Shown: positions 1 through 8,967, counted from the first letter of the stretch. The stretch is DNA of 22,159 bases from CAZTAK01 sp964611585 (GCA_964611585.1 CAZTAK010000047.1:1-22159); one strand, 5' to 3'. Translations and numbers: made by a program. Notes: generated from the letters alone by a model not told the origin.

Positions 1-378
1 GTGGCCCAGGGTTTCGGCTCGCTCGGAATGATGAGCAGTGTGCTGATGACGCCCGACGGCAAGACCGTCGAAGCCGAGGCCGCGCACGGTACCGTCACCC
101 GCCATTACCGTATGCACCAGCAGGGCAAGGAAACTTCGACCAACCCGATCGCGTCAATTTTCGCCTGGACGCGGGGGTTCGCCCACCGCGCCACACTCGA
201 CGGCAACGACGATTTGCAACGCTTCGCCGATACGCTCGAAAAAGTCTGCGTTTCCACGATCGAAGGCGGTCACATGACGAAAGATCTCGCCATTTTGGTC
301 GGCCCCGATCAAACGTGGCTCACCACGAATCAGTTCCTCGACAAGCTCGACGACGGGCTTCAGGCGGCGATGGCCTGA
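1..378 (+). CDS. icd: NADP-dependent isocitrate dehydrogenase, C-terminal part (cut by window edge)
   Basis: Oxidative decarboxylation of isocitrate to 2-oxoglutarate in the TCA cycle, cytosolic. The 125 codons match the C-terminal third of the roughly 405-residue dimeric NADP-IDH family. They include the AQGFGSLGMMSS stretch, the segment TVEAEAAHGTVTRHYR (residues about 22-37) that lies at the coenzyme pocket, and the NPIASIFAWTRG helix. The frame is open to base 1. The GTG there is an internal Val codon, not a start, so the gene begins outside the window. The TGA at 376-378 lies 7 bp from the end of the convergent channel gene, and I see no hairpin terminator between them. Identification is firm from conserved blocks. 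Confidence 0.96.
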   Translation: MAQGFGSLGMMSSVLMTPDGKTVEAEAAHGTVTRHYRMHQQGKETSTNPIASIFAWTRGFAHRATLDGNDDLQRFADTLEKVCVSTIEGGHMTKDLAILVGPDQTWLTTNQFLDKLDDGLQAAMA

Positions 379-385
379 CGGAAGT

Positions 386-1576
386 TCAGACGGACGCCGC
401 CTCCTGCCCCTGGGCGGTGTGTTTTTCGAGATAAGACAGGCGCTCGTCCGCGACCTCGGTCACGGCATCACGCATGCCGGAGTCGGCCTCGATCAACTCG
501 CGAAAATCGGTGGCCTCCAGCACCAACATTCGGACCCGCGTTATGGAACGTACCGTGGCAGTGCGCTCGCCTTTCCGTAAAAGTGCGATTTCACCGAAGT
601 AATCGCCGTCGTCGAGGACGACTGGCTCGGGCGGCACTTCCACCGCCACCTTGCCCGAGACAATGAAATACATGCAGTCCGCAGAATCGCCACGGCGCAC
701 GATGACAGTTTCCGCCGGTACGACCCTCGATTGCAGCAGGTTCGTAACGCGCGCCACCGATGCGGCGTTAAGGCCCGCGAACAACGGCACCCGCGCCACC
801 ATGCCCCATGTCACAACGAAGTCGCGGCGGTGGATTTCGCTCGAAAAGCCTGACGCAATGATGGCAACGGGCAACGCGAACATTCCCAAACCAAACACCA
901 TTACGATCATGCCGATGAACTTGCCCAAGCTGGTGACCGGCGTGACGTCGCCGTAGCCGACCGTGGTCAGAGTGGCAAGCCCCCACCACATCGCGTCCGG
1001 TATGCTGGCAAACTTGTCGGGCTGAATGAACCGCTCGGCGTAATACATGGCCGTCGAAGAGAGTATGAGAAGACCAAGCATGATGAAGAGTGCCCCGAGC
1101 AGAGCGCGGCGCTCGTCATACAAGACGCGCCCCAACGTTGCCATCGCCGGTGAATAACGCGCCAGCTTCAACAGCCGGATCAGGCGGAAGATTCGCAGGA
1201 TGCGCAGATCGACCAGGGGAACGAAAAGGGAAAGGTAGCACGGAAACACGGCGAGAAAATCGATGACGGCATACGGCCCAACGGCAAAGCGAAGCCGTGC
1301 ACCAATGGGGCCATGATGGCGCAACGGAACGTGCTCGGTGCAGACCCATAGCCGCGCAAGGTATTCGACCGTAAACGCCGCCACTGAAAAGATCTCGAAC
1401 CAGAAAAACAGGCCTACGTAGGCCTGCCCGATCGATTCCACGGTCTCGATGACGACCGCGACGATGTTGAGCACGATCAAGATCAACATGAACAGGTCGA
1501 AGCCGCGGCTCAGCCGGTCGCCGGCATGCCCCTCATCAAGCACTTCGTAAAGCCGATGTTTGAAGCTGTTGCTCAT
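386..1576 (-). CDS. Cyclic-nucleotide-gated, voltage-sensor-type potassium channel (MlotiK1-like)
   Basis: Inner-membrane K+ channel probably gated by cAMP or cGMP. It is 396 aa, somewhat longer than the 355-aa MlotiK1 of Mesorhizobium. Visible parts: six hydrophobic segments; an S4-like helix with regularly spaced arginines (RILRIFRLIRLLKLAR, residues 125-140); a pore helix and selectivity filter TTVGYGD (204-210); S6 (about 220-243); and a C-terminal cyclic-nucleotide-binding domain whose phosphate-binding cassette GDYFGEIALLRKGERTATV (324-342) keeps the Gly-Glu pair and the phosphate-contacting Arg338. The ATG at 1576 has GGAGG 7 nt upstream, so the start is well supported. The gene sits between icd and alaS on the alaS strand, 137 bp after alaS, so it may have its own promoter. 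The nucleotide and the physiological role cannot be read from sequence. Confidence 0.93.
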   Translation of the reverse strand: MSNSFKHRLYEVLDEGHAGDRLSRGFDLFMLILIVLNIVAVVIETVESIGQAYVGLFFWFEIFSVAAFTVEYLARLWVCTEHVPLRHHGPIGARLRFAVGPYAVIDFLAVFPCYLSLFVPLVDLRILRIFRLIRLLKLARYSPAMATLGRVLYDERRALLGALFIMLGLLILSSTAMYYAERFIQPDKFASIPDAMWWGLATLTTVGYGDVTPVTSLGKFIGMIVMVFGLGMFALPVAIIASGFSSEIHRRDFVVTWGMVARVPLFAGLNAASVARVTNLLQSRVVPAETVIVRRGDSADCMYFIVSGKVAVEVPPEPVVLDDGDYFGEIALLRKGERTATVRSITRVRMLVLEATDFRELIEADSGMRDAVTEVADERLSYLEKHTAQGQEAASV

Positions 1577-1713
1577 TGCCGGGCCTCCTTGCCCGGTGCC
1601 TTAGGGCCTGTACTCAATAAAGGTAATGGGTTGAAAACAAACAGTTCCCTCTTCGCGGATCGAAGCGTCAAACAATGCCAAATCAATTCGTACCGCGGAA
1701 ATGAGGCCGGCCC

Positions 1714-4376
1714 CTAGCCCAATCCGGCGAGCGAGCGCTCGATCGCGTCAAACGCCGCGTCCGCCCTGCCGCCGTCGGGCCCGCCGGCCTGCGCCATATC
1801 GGCCCGGCCGCCACCGCCCTTGCCGCCCATCTCCTGCGCCGCCACACGCACCAAGTCAACAGCACTGCAGCGCCCGGTGAGATCGTCGGACACCGCGACG
1901 ACAATCGCCGCCTTGCCGTCGTTGACGGTGGCAATCGCCACAACGCCGGAACCCAGTTTCTTCTTGGCCTCGTCGGCAAGACCGCGCAGGTCCTTGGGCG
2001 GTACCCCGTCGAGACGATGGGACGAATAGCGGATGCCCGCGACATCGCGCAGCTCGGCGCCGGTACCGCCGCCGGACGCCATTTTCCGCCGCGTGTCGGC
2101 AAGATCGCGTTCCAGCCGCTTGCGATCCTCCAGCAACGCCTCGAGGCGCGCCGGCAGTTCGGCCGCCGATGCCCTGAGTACCCGTGCCGCCTCATCCAGA
2201 GCCGCCAGACGCGCGTTGATGAAGGAGAGCGCCGCCGCCCCGGTAAGCGCTTCGATCCGGCGCACGCCCGCGGCCACCGCCGCTTCCGAAACGATCTTGA
2301 ACGGGCCGATATCACCGGTGCGCCGAACATGCGTGCCCCCGCACAGTTCGACCGAATAGGGCCGCCCGCCGGCATCCGCCCCCATTGAAATCACCCGCAC
2401 TTCATCGCCGTATTTTTCGCCGAACAGCGCCAGCGCACCTTTTTCCACCGCTTCGTCCGGTTGCATCACTACCGTCTCGACCGGCGTGTTGGCACGCACC
2501 TGGGCATCGACGAGGACCTCGATTCCGGCGAGCTCGGCGGCGGTGACGGGTTTGGGGTGGCTGACGTCGAATCGCAACCGGTCGGGCGCGACAAGCGAAC
2601 CCTTTTGCGTAACGTGATCGCCCAGACTCTCGCGCAGCGCCGCGTGCAATAGATGTGTCGCCGAATGGTTGGACCGCAGCGCATTGCGGTTGGCTCCATC
2701 GACGCACAACTCGAGTACATCGCCCGTCCGCACGGTGCCCGCGCCCAGCGTGCCGTAGTGGACATGCAAATCGCCGAGTTTTTTCCGCGTGTCGCTAACG
2801 GCGATCTCGCCGCCGCCGGTGCCGAACACGATTCCGGTATCGCCGGCCTGGCCGCCGGATTCGCCGTAAAACGGAGTCTGATTGACGATCACCGCGACTG
2901 CGGTGCCCTCGTCCGCCGCCGAGACTTCGGCGCCCTCGACCAGAAGCGCTTCGACGCGGCCTTCGGCGACCTCAGTCCCGTAGCCGAGGAANNNNNNNNN
3001 NCCGACGGCCGCCGTCTGGTTATTGCTGATCCCAAGTCGAACCAGATCCGCTCGGTGGCCTGATCGCCGCTGCCCGCCCAGGCGGCGCGGGCCTCGGCGC
3101 GCTGCCGCTCCATCGCCACTTCGAAGCCTTCGCCATCGACGCCGCGCCCCCGGCCGCGCAACGCGTCCTCGGTGAGGTCGAAGGGGAAACCGTAGGTATC
3201 GTAGAGCTTGAAGGCGATCTCGCCGGGAAGATCGGCGCCTTCCGGCAGGCGCGCGATTTCCTGGTCGAGCAGGCGCAAGCCGCGGTCGAGCGTTTTCTTG
3301 AACCGGGTCTCTTCAAGACGCAGCATTTCCGTAATCAGCGCCTCGGCGCGTTCCAGTTCCGGAAACGCCTGACTCATTTCCGACACCAGCGCCGGAACCA
3401 GTTGCCACATCAACGGCTCGCGGCAACCCATCTGGTGGGCGTGGCGCATGGCGCGGCGCATGATCCGGCGCAGCACGTAGCCGCGCCCTTCGTTGGACGG
3501 CATCACACCGTCGGCCATCAGGAAACTGACCGCGCGCAGATGGTCTGCGATCACCCGGTGCGGCACCGCGTGTTCTCCGTCGGCGGCGACGCCCGCCTTG
3601 TCGGCCGAGGCAAGAATCAGATGCCGCATCAGGTCGATGTCGTAATTGTCGTGGGTCCCCTGCATGACGGCGGCCATCCGTTCGAGGCCCATGCCGGTAT
3701 CGATCGAGGGACGCGGCAGATCTACCCGTTCCTCGGCGCTCAGTTGCTCGAACTGCATGAACACGAGGTTCCAGATCTCGATGAAGCGGTCGCCGTCCTC
3801 GCCGGCGCTGCCGGGCGGGCCGCCGGGAATGTGCTCGCCATGATCGAAGAAAATCTCGGAACACGGTCCGCAGGGGCCGGTTTCGCCCATCGCCCAGAAA
3901 TTGTCGGAACTCGCGACCCGAACGATCCTGTCTTCAGGGAGCCCGGTGATCTTATTCCACAGCACCGCCGCGTCTTCGTCCTCGTGATAGACGGTGACCA
4001 GCAGGCGCGCCGGATCGAGACCGTATTCCTTGGTCACCAGATCCCAGGCGAGTTCGATGGCGACGTCCTTGAAATAGTCGCCAAAGGAAAAGTTGCCCAA
4101 CATCTCGAAGAAGGTGTGGTGGCGCGTGGTGTAACCGACGTTGTCGAGATCGTTGTGCTTGCCGCCTGCACGGACGCACTTCTGGCTGGTAACGGCGCGG
4201 TTGTAGGGACGGGATTCGGCGCCGGTAAAGACGTTCTTGAACTGGACCATGCCCGCGTTGGTGAACAGCAACGTCGGGTCGTTGTGGGGAACAAGCGGAC
4301 CCGAGGGCACGATCTCGTGGCCGTGGCGCTTGAAGAACTCGAAGAATGCCGAGCGGATTTCGCTGGTGGTGGTCAT
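1714..4376 (-). CDS. alaS: Alanyl-tRNA synthetase (interrupted by an assembly gap)
   Basis: Charges tRNA-Ala and edits mischarged Ser and Gly. N-terminal side (4376 to 3002): the class II core with motif 1 region LLFTNAGMVQFKNVF, motif 2 region NFSFGDYFK (95-103), the GETGPCGPCSE loop, and motif 3 STDTG-type block SIDTGMGLERMAAV. C-terminal side (2991 to 1714): YGESGGQAGDTG, the editing-site HSATH, the zinc site CGGTH, and a C-Ala domain ending in the Gly-rich GGKGGGGRADMAQAGG block. The two sides are in different frames because of ten Ns at 2992-3001. Reading from 2991 gives FLGYGTEVAEGRVEALLVEG, a family-like continuation upstream of the GTG (Val) at 2892, so 2892 is not a start. About ten codons just before the gap (GSAITRRRPS) do not look like AlaRS. 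Total length of about 885 aa fits the family. The ATG at 4376 is the natural N-terminus. Confidence 0.95.
2992..3001. other. Assembly gap (10 N) inside alaS
   Basis: Ten undetermined bases. The reading frames on the two sides of alaS join only if the true number of missing bases leaves remainder 2 on division by 3. Ten is therefore a placeholder or an estimate. Confidence 0.99.
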
Positions 4377-4600
4377 GCGGGCCCCGGCGGCGGGCGGAGC
4401 GCCCAGGCACCCCGATTCGCCGCTGACGAATCATACAGGCCTGCGCCGCCGGATGTCCTCTGCATCCAGCCCCGCCGGCCCCAATCCGGCCCCGCCCGAA
4501 AGATGCGCGGCCGGCCCTGCTTTTACCCCTAGGATTCCGCGCTTGTCCAGCACCGGCGCCCGGCCGGGCCTAAGTCCGGCCGGCACGCCCTGCCGGTATT

Positions 4601-5704
4601 TCAGGCCTCGGCGGCCGTTTCTTCTTCGCCCGCCGCGTCCGGCTCGTCGCTCCCGACACCGACTTCGAGGCTGTCGCCGACCACGAGACCTGCGTTTTCA
4701 CGCACCGCCTGCTCGATGGTGGCGGCGATGTCCGGATTGTCTTTCATGAACTGCTTGGCGTTTTCACGGCCCTGGCCGATGCGCTGATCGCCATAGGAGA
4801 ACCACGATCCGGATTTCTCGACCACGCCCGCCTTGACGCCGAGGTCGACCAGCTCGCCGGCCTTGGAAATGCCCTCGCCGTACATGATGTCGAATTCGAC
4901 CAGCTTGAAGGGCGGCGCCACCTTGTTCTTGACCACCTTGACCCGGGTCTGGGAACCGACCACCTCGTCGCGGTCCTTGATCGCGCCGATGCGGCGGATG
5001 TCGAGACGCACCGAAGCGTAGAACTTGAGGGCGTTGCCGCCCGAAGTGGTTTCCGGGTTACCGAACATGACGCCAATCTTCATGCGGATCTGGTTGATGA
5101 AGATCACCATGCAGTTCGACTTGGTAATCGAAGCGGTGAGCTTGCGCAGTGCCTGGCTCATGAGGCGGGCCTGAAGGCCGACGTGGGTATCGCCCATCTC
5201 GCCTTCGAGTTCGGCCCGCGGCACCAGTGCCGCGACGCTGTCGATCACCAGCACCGAGACGGCCCCCGAGCGCACCAGCGTATCGGCGATTTCGAGCGCC
5301 TGCTCGCCGGTATCGGGCTGGGAAATCAGCAGTTCCGGAATATCGCAGCCCAGTTTCCCCGCGTACGCCGGATCGAGGGCGTGTTCGGCATCGATGAACG
5401 CGCAAATCCCGCCGGCCTTCTGCGCCTCGGCCACGGTGTGGAGCGCGAGCGTGGTCTTGCCCGAACTTTCCGGTCCGTAAATCTCGACCACCCGGCCCTG
5501 GGGCAGGCCGCCGATGCCGAGCGCGATGTCGAGGCCGAGCGAACCGGTCGAAATCGACGCGACCTGGACCGCCGATTCGCGCTGGCCGAGTTTCATTACC
5601 GAGCCCTTGCCGAACGCCCGTTCGATCTGGCTGAGCGCCGAATCGAGCGCCTTTTGTTTGTCCATGGAATCCCTCTCGACCAATCGCAACGCTACCTCGG
5701 ACAT
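4601..5704 (-). CDS. recA: Recombinase A
   Basis: ATP-dependent strand exchange protein and LexA co-protease. It is 367 aa, normal for the family. Walker A GPESSGKT (77-84), FIDAEHALDP with the catalytic Glu (103-112), Walker B VLVID (151-155), the L1/L2 DNA-binding loops around EGEMGDTHVGLQARLMSQ and FGNPETTSGGNALKFYASVR, and the acidic C-terminal tail are all present. Two starts are possible. The ATG at 5704 gives the N-terminal extension common in alphaproteobacteria, with a modest AGG-rich leader. The ATG at 5665 (MDKQKALDSALSQIE) has the stronger ribosome-binding site, GAGAGG about 6 nt upstream. The gene lies between alaS (224 bp downstream) and the CckA-like kinase. Regulation is by the SOS boxes listed separately. 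GC-rich hairpins follow the stop (about 4560-4596) but have no T-run, so I do not call a terminator. Confidence 0.98.
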   Translation of the reverse strand: MSEVALRLVERDSMDKQKALDSALSQIERAFGKGSVMKLGQRESAVQVASISTGSLGLDIALGIGGLPQGRVVEIYGPESSGKTTLALHTVAEAQKAGGICAFIDAEHALDPAYAGKLGCDIPELLISQPDTGEQALEIADTLVRSGAVSVLVIDSVAALVPRAELEGEMGDTHVGLQARLMSQALRKLTASITKSNCMVIFINQIRMKIGVMFGNPETTSGGNALKFYASVRLDIRRIGAIKDRDEVVGSQTRVKVVKNKVAPPFKLVEFDIMYGEGISKAGELVDLGVKAGVVEKSGSWFSYGDQRIGQGRENAKQFMKDNPDIAATIEQAVRENAGLVVGDSLEVGVGSDEPDAAGEEETAAEA

Positions 5705-5798
5705 GACCTCGCCTTTCTTATTTCACGGCGCCCGGCGGGGCGCAATTTCTCCGCCCGGAGGCGGCCCAAGGGGCAGCGCCGGGCGCTGCCGTCGGGGT

Positions 5799-5826
5799 AA
5801 TGTACACGTTTTGTTCTTGCTTGCAA
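5799..5826 (-). promoter_or_regulatory. Probable recA promoter (TTGCAA, 16 nt, TACATT)
   Basis: On the minus strand TTGCAA (5826-5821) and TACATT (5804-5799) are separated by 16 nt, about 95 bp upstream of the first recA ATG. An SOS-like box overlaps the -10 hexamer, as expected for a LexA-repressed promoter. Prediction only; the transcription start has not been seen. Confidence 0.55.
5802..5816. promoter_or_regulatory. LexA (SOS) box variant over the recA -10 region
   Basis: GTAC-ACGTTTT-GTTC matches the alphaproteobacterial LexA consensus GTTC-N7-GTTC at 7 of 8 fixed positions. It overlaps the predicted -10 of recA, where a repressor would block polymerase. Confidence 0.55.
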
Positions 5827-5870
5827 CGGGTTTAGCTAACATATTGATATTGCGCGATAAACACCAACAC

Positions 5871-5885
5871 GTTCCGAGTCTGTTC
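5871..5885. promoter_or_regulatory. LexA (SOS) box, perfect GTTC-N7-GTTC
   Basis: GTTC-CGAGTCT-GTTC is an exact match to the direct-repeat LexA box of alphaproteobacteria. It lies 167 bp upstream of the first recA ATG and about 67 bp upstream of the predicted -10. It could be a second operator of recA or serve another start site. Confidence 0.65.
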
Positions 5886-6228
5886 GGAGAAAAATCGGGC
5901 GCCGGTGCCCTTACCCGACAGGGCCGATGCAGTATTGGGCGGCGCGGCGGCACGCGGTTCGAAATTGGGCGTGCGGGCGATTTCGTACCCGTGCTCGACC
6001 ATGCCGTTCTTTTTCGCGGCGCGGAACGGATGCTAGCGGAAAGCCGGGCCGCGTGGCGCCGGAGAAAATGCGCGCATGGCCGTCGATGGCGGCGTACGCC
6101 AGCCCAACGCAAGACCTGATCACAAAGTCGAATTCAACATCATGAGCGGGAATTTGTCGCTATCGGCCCGCGACCGGCCTGCGATCGACGGCGCCACGCT
6201 CACGGTCCTTCCCGCCGTCGCCCGCCCC
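5886..6228. other. Intergenic stretch between recA control region and cckA 3' end
   Basis: Open frames here have no recognisable protein and unconvincing starts. I see no RNA gene, no T-tailed terminator and no repeat. With 5705-5885 it makes a 524-bp spacer whose only clear content is the recA control region. Confidence 0.5.
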
Positions 6229-8145
6229 CTACCCGCCTTCGAAGTGGGTTTTGACGGTGCTCAGGAGTTCCTTGAGGCTGAAGGGCTTGGGCAGGAAGGC
6301 GGCATCGAGGTCGCCGTCGAGGTCCGAGCGGAACACGTCCTCGGCATACCCCGATATCAGGATCGCCTTGATCGCCGGGCGGTCTTCGCGGGCACGCCGA
6401 ATCAGGGTCGGCCCATCCATGTTGGGCATCACCACGTCGGTCACGAGCATTTCGATGGTGCCGTCGTGATCGCCAAGGATGCCGAGCGCGACCTCTCCGT
6501 TCTCGGCTTCGAGTACCGTGTAACCCTTGTTGGCCAAGGCACGCGCCGCGAACTGGCGCACCGGCGCCTCGTCCTCGACCAGCAGGATCGTCCCCGAGCC
6601 CGTCAAATCGCGCATCGGCGCGGCGTCTGACGCCGCCGTCTCGACCAACTCGGCGGGATCCTGCGAGACATAGCGCGGCAGAAAGATCTTGAAGGTGGTG
6701 CCGGCGCCAATTTCGCTGTAGGCGAAGATGAAACCGCCGGTCTGCTTGACGATTCCGTACACCGTCGAGAGGCCCAGTCCGGTACCGGCGCCAACGGCTT
6801 TGGTGGTGTAGAAGGGATCGAAAATCTTGTCGAGATTCGCTTCTGATATTCCGGTTCCGGTGTCGCTCATCTCGATCAGGACGTAGTCGCCAGCCGACAT
6901 GATTTCGTCGCGATAGCGGTTGGCGGAATCGAGAGTGATGTTCTCAGTGCGGATTGTCAGCGTACCGCCGTCGGGCATGGCGTCGCGCGCGTTGACGACG
7001 ATGTTGATGACGACCTGCTCGAACTGGCCCTGATCGACTTTGACCAGGCCAATATCGCGCGAATGGACCATCTTGAGTTCGATGGTCTCGCCGATCAGGC
7101 GGCGCAGCAGATTGGTCAATTCGGCCAGCACGTCCGTCAGCACCAGCACCCGCGGCTGCAAGGTCTGCTGGCGCGAAAAGGCCAGCAGCTGGCGTACCAG
7201 GTTGGCGGCGCGGTTGGCATTCTGCTTGATCTGCATGATATCGCCGAAGGATTGGTCGCCGGCCCCGTGACGCAGAAACAGGAGATCGCAAAAGCCGATC
7301 ATCGCCGTCAGCAGATTGTTGAAATCATGGGCGATACCGCCCGCCAGTTGGCTCACGGCCTGCATTTTCTGGGATTGTGCGAACTGTTCTTCGAGGCTTT
7401 TGCGCCCGGTCGTATCGACCAGGTAGACGATCATGTCGGCGGCGACGCCGCTGGCCTCCTCGATGGCGCTGGCATGGAGCTGGGCGGTGCGTTCGCCCGC
7501 ACCGGCGATTCGAATTTCGAGTCCGTCCGGATGGGCGCCGCGACGCGCTTCGGTCAGTCGTTCCGCAACCTGGGCGCGGTCGTCCTCGAGAACAAGATCC
7601 ACGAGCGCGGTCTCCGGGCCAACCTCTTCGGCGCCGATCATGCTGCGAAAGGCAATATTGGATTCAACGATTTCGTCACGGACGTCGATCATGACGATGC
7701 CGATCGGGGCTTCGTCGAAGAACCGGCTCGAACGCGCGGCCCTGCGGCGGTCGCCGAAGCGCCCGGCGCCGGCATGATTGACGATCAGCCCGTACTGGAT
7801 CGCGTTGTCCGCGCCGGCTGCCGGAGCGGCAATCTCGATGGTGGTGGGAAAGACCTCGCCGCCGAGTGCACGCAGCCGGACCTCGCCGCTTTTGAGAGCC
7901 GGATTTCCCGCCTCGTCGGGCTCGCTCGCCTCGCCGCTGGCGACAAAATCGAGCAGGTTGGCACCGCCGACGAGACGGGCCGCGTCTGCCTCGAGCCAGC
8001 CGGCCAGGGTCTGATTGGCGAACACGATGCGCCCGTCGCGCCGAGCCGCAAAGATTCCAACCGGCAGCGAATCGACGGCGCGGCCGAGTTCGGTCGAGGG
8101 AACCGGCGCCGAAACGCCGCCCGAACGGGGCGCCAATATCCGCAA
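6229..8145 (-). CDS. cckA: CckA-like hybrid histidine kinase (PAS-PAS-HisKA-HATPase-REC), no membrane anchor seen
   Basis: In alphaproteobacteria CckA feeds phosphate through ChpT to CtrA and CpdR, controlling cell cycle and often flagellar genes. Domains: PAS about 18-125, PAS about 140-248, HisKA with phospho-His273 in GGIAHDFNNLL, ATPase with N box NARDAM (385-390), DTGTGI (428-433), FDPFYTTK (442-449) and GTGLGLS (454-460), and a receiver with Asp570 in LVTDVVMPNMDG. The run NANRAANLVRQLLAFSRQQ and the receiver segment ISGYAEDVFR are typical of CckA. The usual two N-terminal transmembrane helices are missing. The frame is open upstream only to about 8238 and holds no hydrophobic segment. 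The nominal start is TTG at 8145 and no good ribosome-binding site decides it. It may be cytosolic or truncated at its 5' end. It is divergent from fliP. Confidence 0.85.
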   Translation of the reverse strand: MRILAPRSGGVSAPVPSTELGRAVDSLPVGIFAARRDGRIVFANQTLAGWLEADAARLVGGANLLDFVASGEASEPDEAGNPALKSGEVRLRALGGEVFPTTIEIAAPAAGADNAIQYGLIVNHAGAGRFGDRRRAARSSRFFDEAPIGIVMIDVRDEIVESNIAFRSMIGAEEVGPETALVDLVLEDDRAQVAERLTEARRGAHPDGLEIRIAGAGERTAQLHASAIEEASGVAADMIVYLVDTTGRKSLEEQFAQSQKMQAVSQLAGGIAHDFNNLLTAMIGFCDLLFLRHGAGDQSFGDIMQIKQNANRAANLVRQLLAFSRQQTLQPRVLVLTDVLAELTNLLRRLIGETIELKMVHSRDIGLVKVDQGQFEQVVINIVVNARDAMPDGGTLTIRTENITLDSANRYRDEIMSAGDYVLIEMSDTGTGISEANLDKIFDPFYTTKAVGAGTGLGLSTVYGIVKQTGGFIFAYSEIGAGTTFKIFLPRYVSQDPAELVETAASDAAPMRDLTGSGTILLVEDEAPVRQFAARALANKGYTVLEAENGEVALGILGDHDGTIEMLVTDVVMPNMDGPTLIRRAREDRPAIKAILISGYAEDVFRSDLDGDLDAAFLPKPFSLKELLSTVKTHFEGG

Positions 8146-8181
8146 CCTGCTGGGGCGCGCGATCCGGCCCCAAAGCGGTGC

Positions 8182-8187
8182 AGGAGA
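8182..8187 (+). promoter_or_regulatory. Ribosome-binding site of fliP (AGGAGA)
   Basis: AGGAGA ends 3 nt before the in-frame ATC at 8191. It is the only good Shine-Dalgarno match upstream of the FliP signal peptide and is the reason for placing the start there. Confidence 0.5.
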
Positions 8188-8190
8188 CCA

Positions 8191-8967
8191 ATCCGCGCGA
8201 CCGCGGCCAGGCGTCAGCGCCCCCTTTGGCGCCGCGCCCTACCGGCGGGCGCGGGTCTCGCGGCCCTCTTGGTCCTTTGGCTCGCGGAGCCCGCGGCGGC
8301 GCAGCAACTCTCTCTCGATCTCGGCAGTGAAACGGGTCCCCTGACGGGGCGGCTACTTCAACTCGTGGCGCTGGTTACGGTGATTGCGCTGGCGCCTTCG
8401 CTGTTGGTCGTGGTGACCTCGTTCACCCGTATCGTGGTGGTGCTGTCGTTGTTGCGGAGTGCCATGGGCGTGCAGCAGACGCCCCCGAACACGGTTCTGA
8501 TCGGGCTCGCTTTGTTCCTGACTGCCTACGTCATGGCGCCGACCTTCGAGTCTGCCTACCAAAACGGAATCCTTCCGCTCCTCAACGACGAGATTAACGA
8601 ACCCGAGGCGTTGGAGCGCGTGGCCCAGCCGATTCACACCTTTATGCTGAGCCAGGTGCGCGAACAGGACCTCGGCATGTTTCTGGAGTTGACGGGGCTC
8701 GAGTTTCCCGAGAATCCGGAAGCAACGCCGTGGACGGCACTGGTGCCCGCTTTCATGATCAGCGAGCTCAAACGCACCTTTGAGATCGGGTTCATGATTT
8801 TCATTCCGTTCATCATCATCGACATGGTGGTGGCCTCGGTGCTGATGTCGATGGGCATGATGATGCTGCCGCCGATCCTGATCTCGCTACCGTTCAAGCT
8901 CATATTCTTCGTGCTGGTGGACGGCTGGAATCTGGTGACGACTTCGCTGGTCCTGAGTTTCACCTGA
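8191..8967 (+). CDS. fliP: Flagellar type III export protein FliP
   Basis: Core membrane subunit of the flagellar export gate (the FliP5-FliQ4-FliR1 assembly). About 258 aa, usual length. After a basic N-terminus there is a cleavable signal peptide (AGLAALLVLWLAEPAAAQ). Hydrophobic segments follow, with the family blocks SFTRIVVVLSLLRSAMGVQQTPPN and PAFMISELKRTFEIGF, and the C-terminal MGMMMLPPILISLPFKLIFFVLVDGW. The start is abnormal. No ATG, GTG or TTG lies in frame near the signal peptide except a TTG at 8269 inside the hydrophobic core. The best-placed codon is ATC at 8191 behind AGGAGA. It may be a rare ATC start, a one-base error for ATG, or a loss of the true 5' end. No fliQ or fliR follows. 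The convergent TPR gene ends 289 bp downstream, and I recognise nothing in that spacer. Confidence 0.93.
   Translation: MRATAARRQRPLWRRALPAGAGLAALLVLWLAEPAAAQQLSLDLGSETGPLTGRLLQLVALVTVIALAPSLLVVVTSFTRIVVVLSLLRSAMGVQQTPPNTVLIGLALFLTAYVMAPTFESAYQNGILPLLNDEINEPEALERVAQPIHTFMLSQVREQDLGMFLELTGLEFPENPEATPWTALVPAFMISELKRTFEIGFMIFIPFIIIDMVVASVLMSMGMMMLPPILISLPFKLIFFVLVDGWNLVTTSLVLSFT

Noticed and set aside
2889..2892. GTG at 2892 as the start of a separate second alaS-like gene
   Set aside because: The same frame continues upstream with good AlaRS sequence to the gap, so it is an internal Val.
3402..4532. 376-aa plus-strand open frame opposite alaS
   Set aside because: Shadow of the strongly conserved alaS in GC-rich DNA; no protein character.
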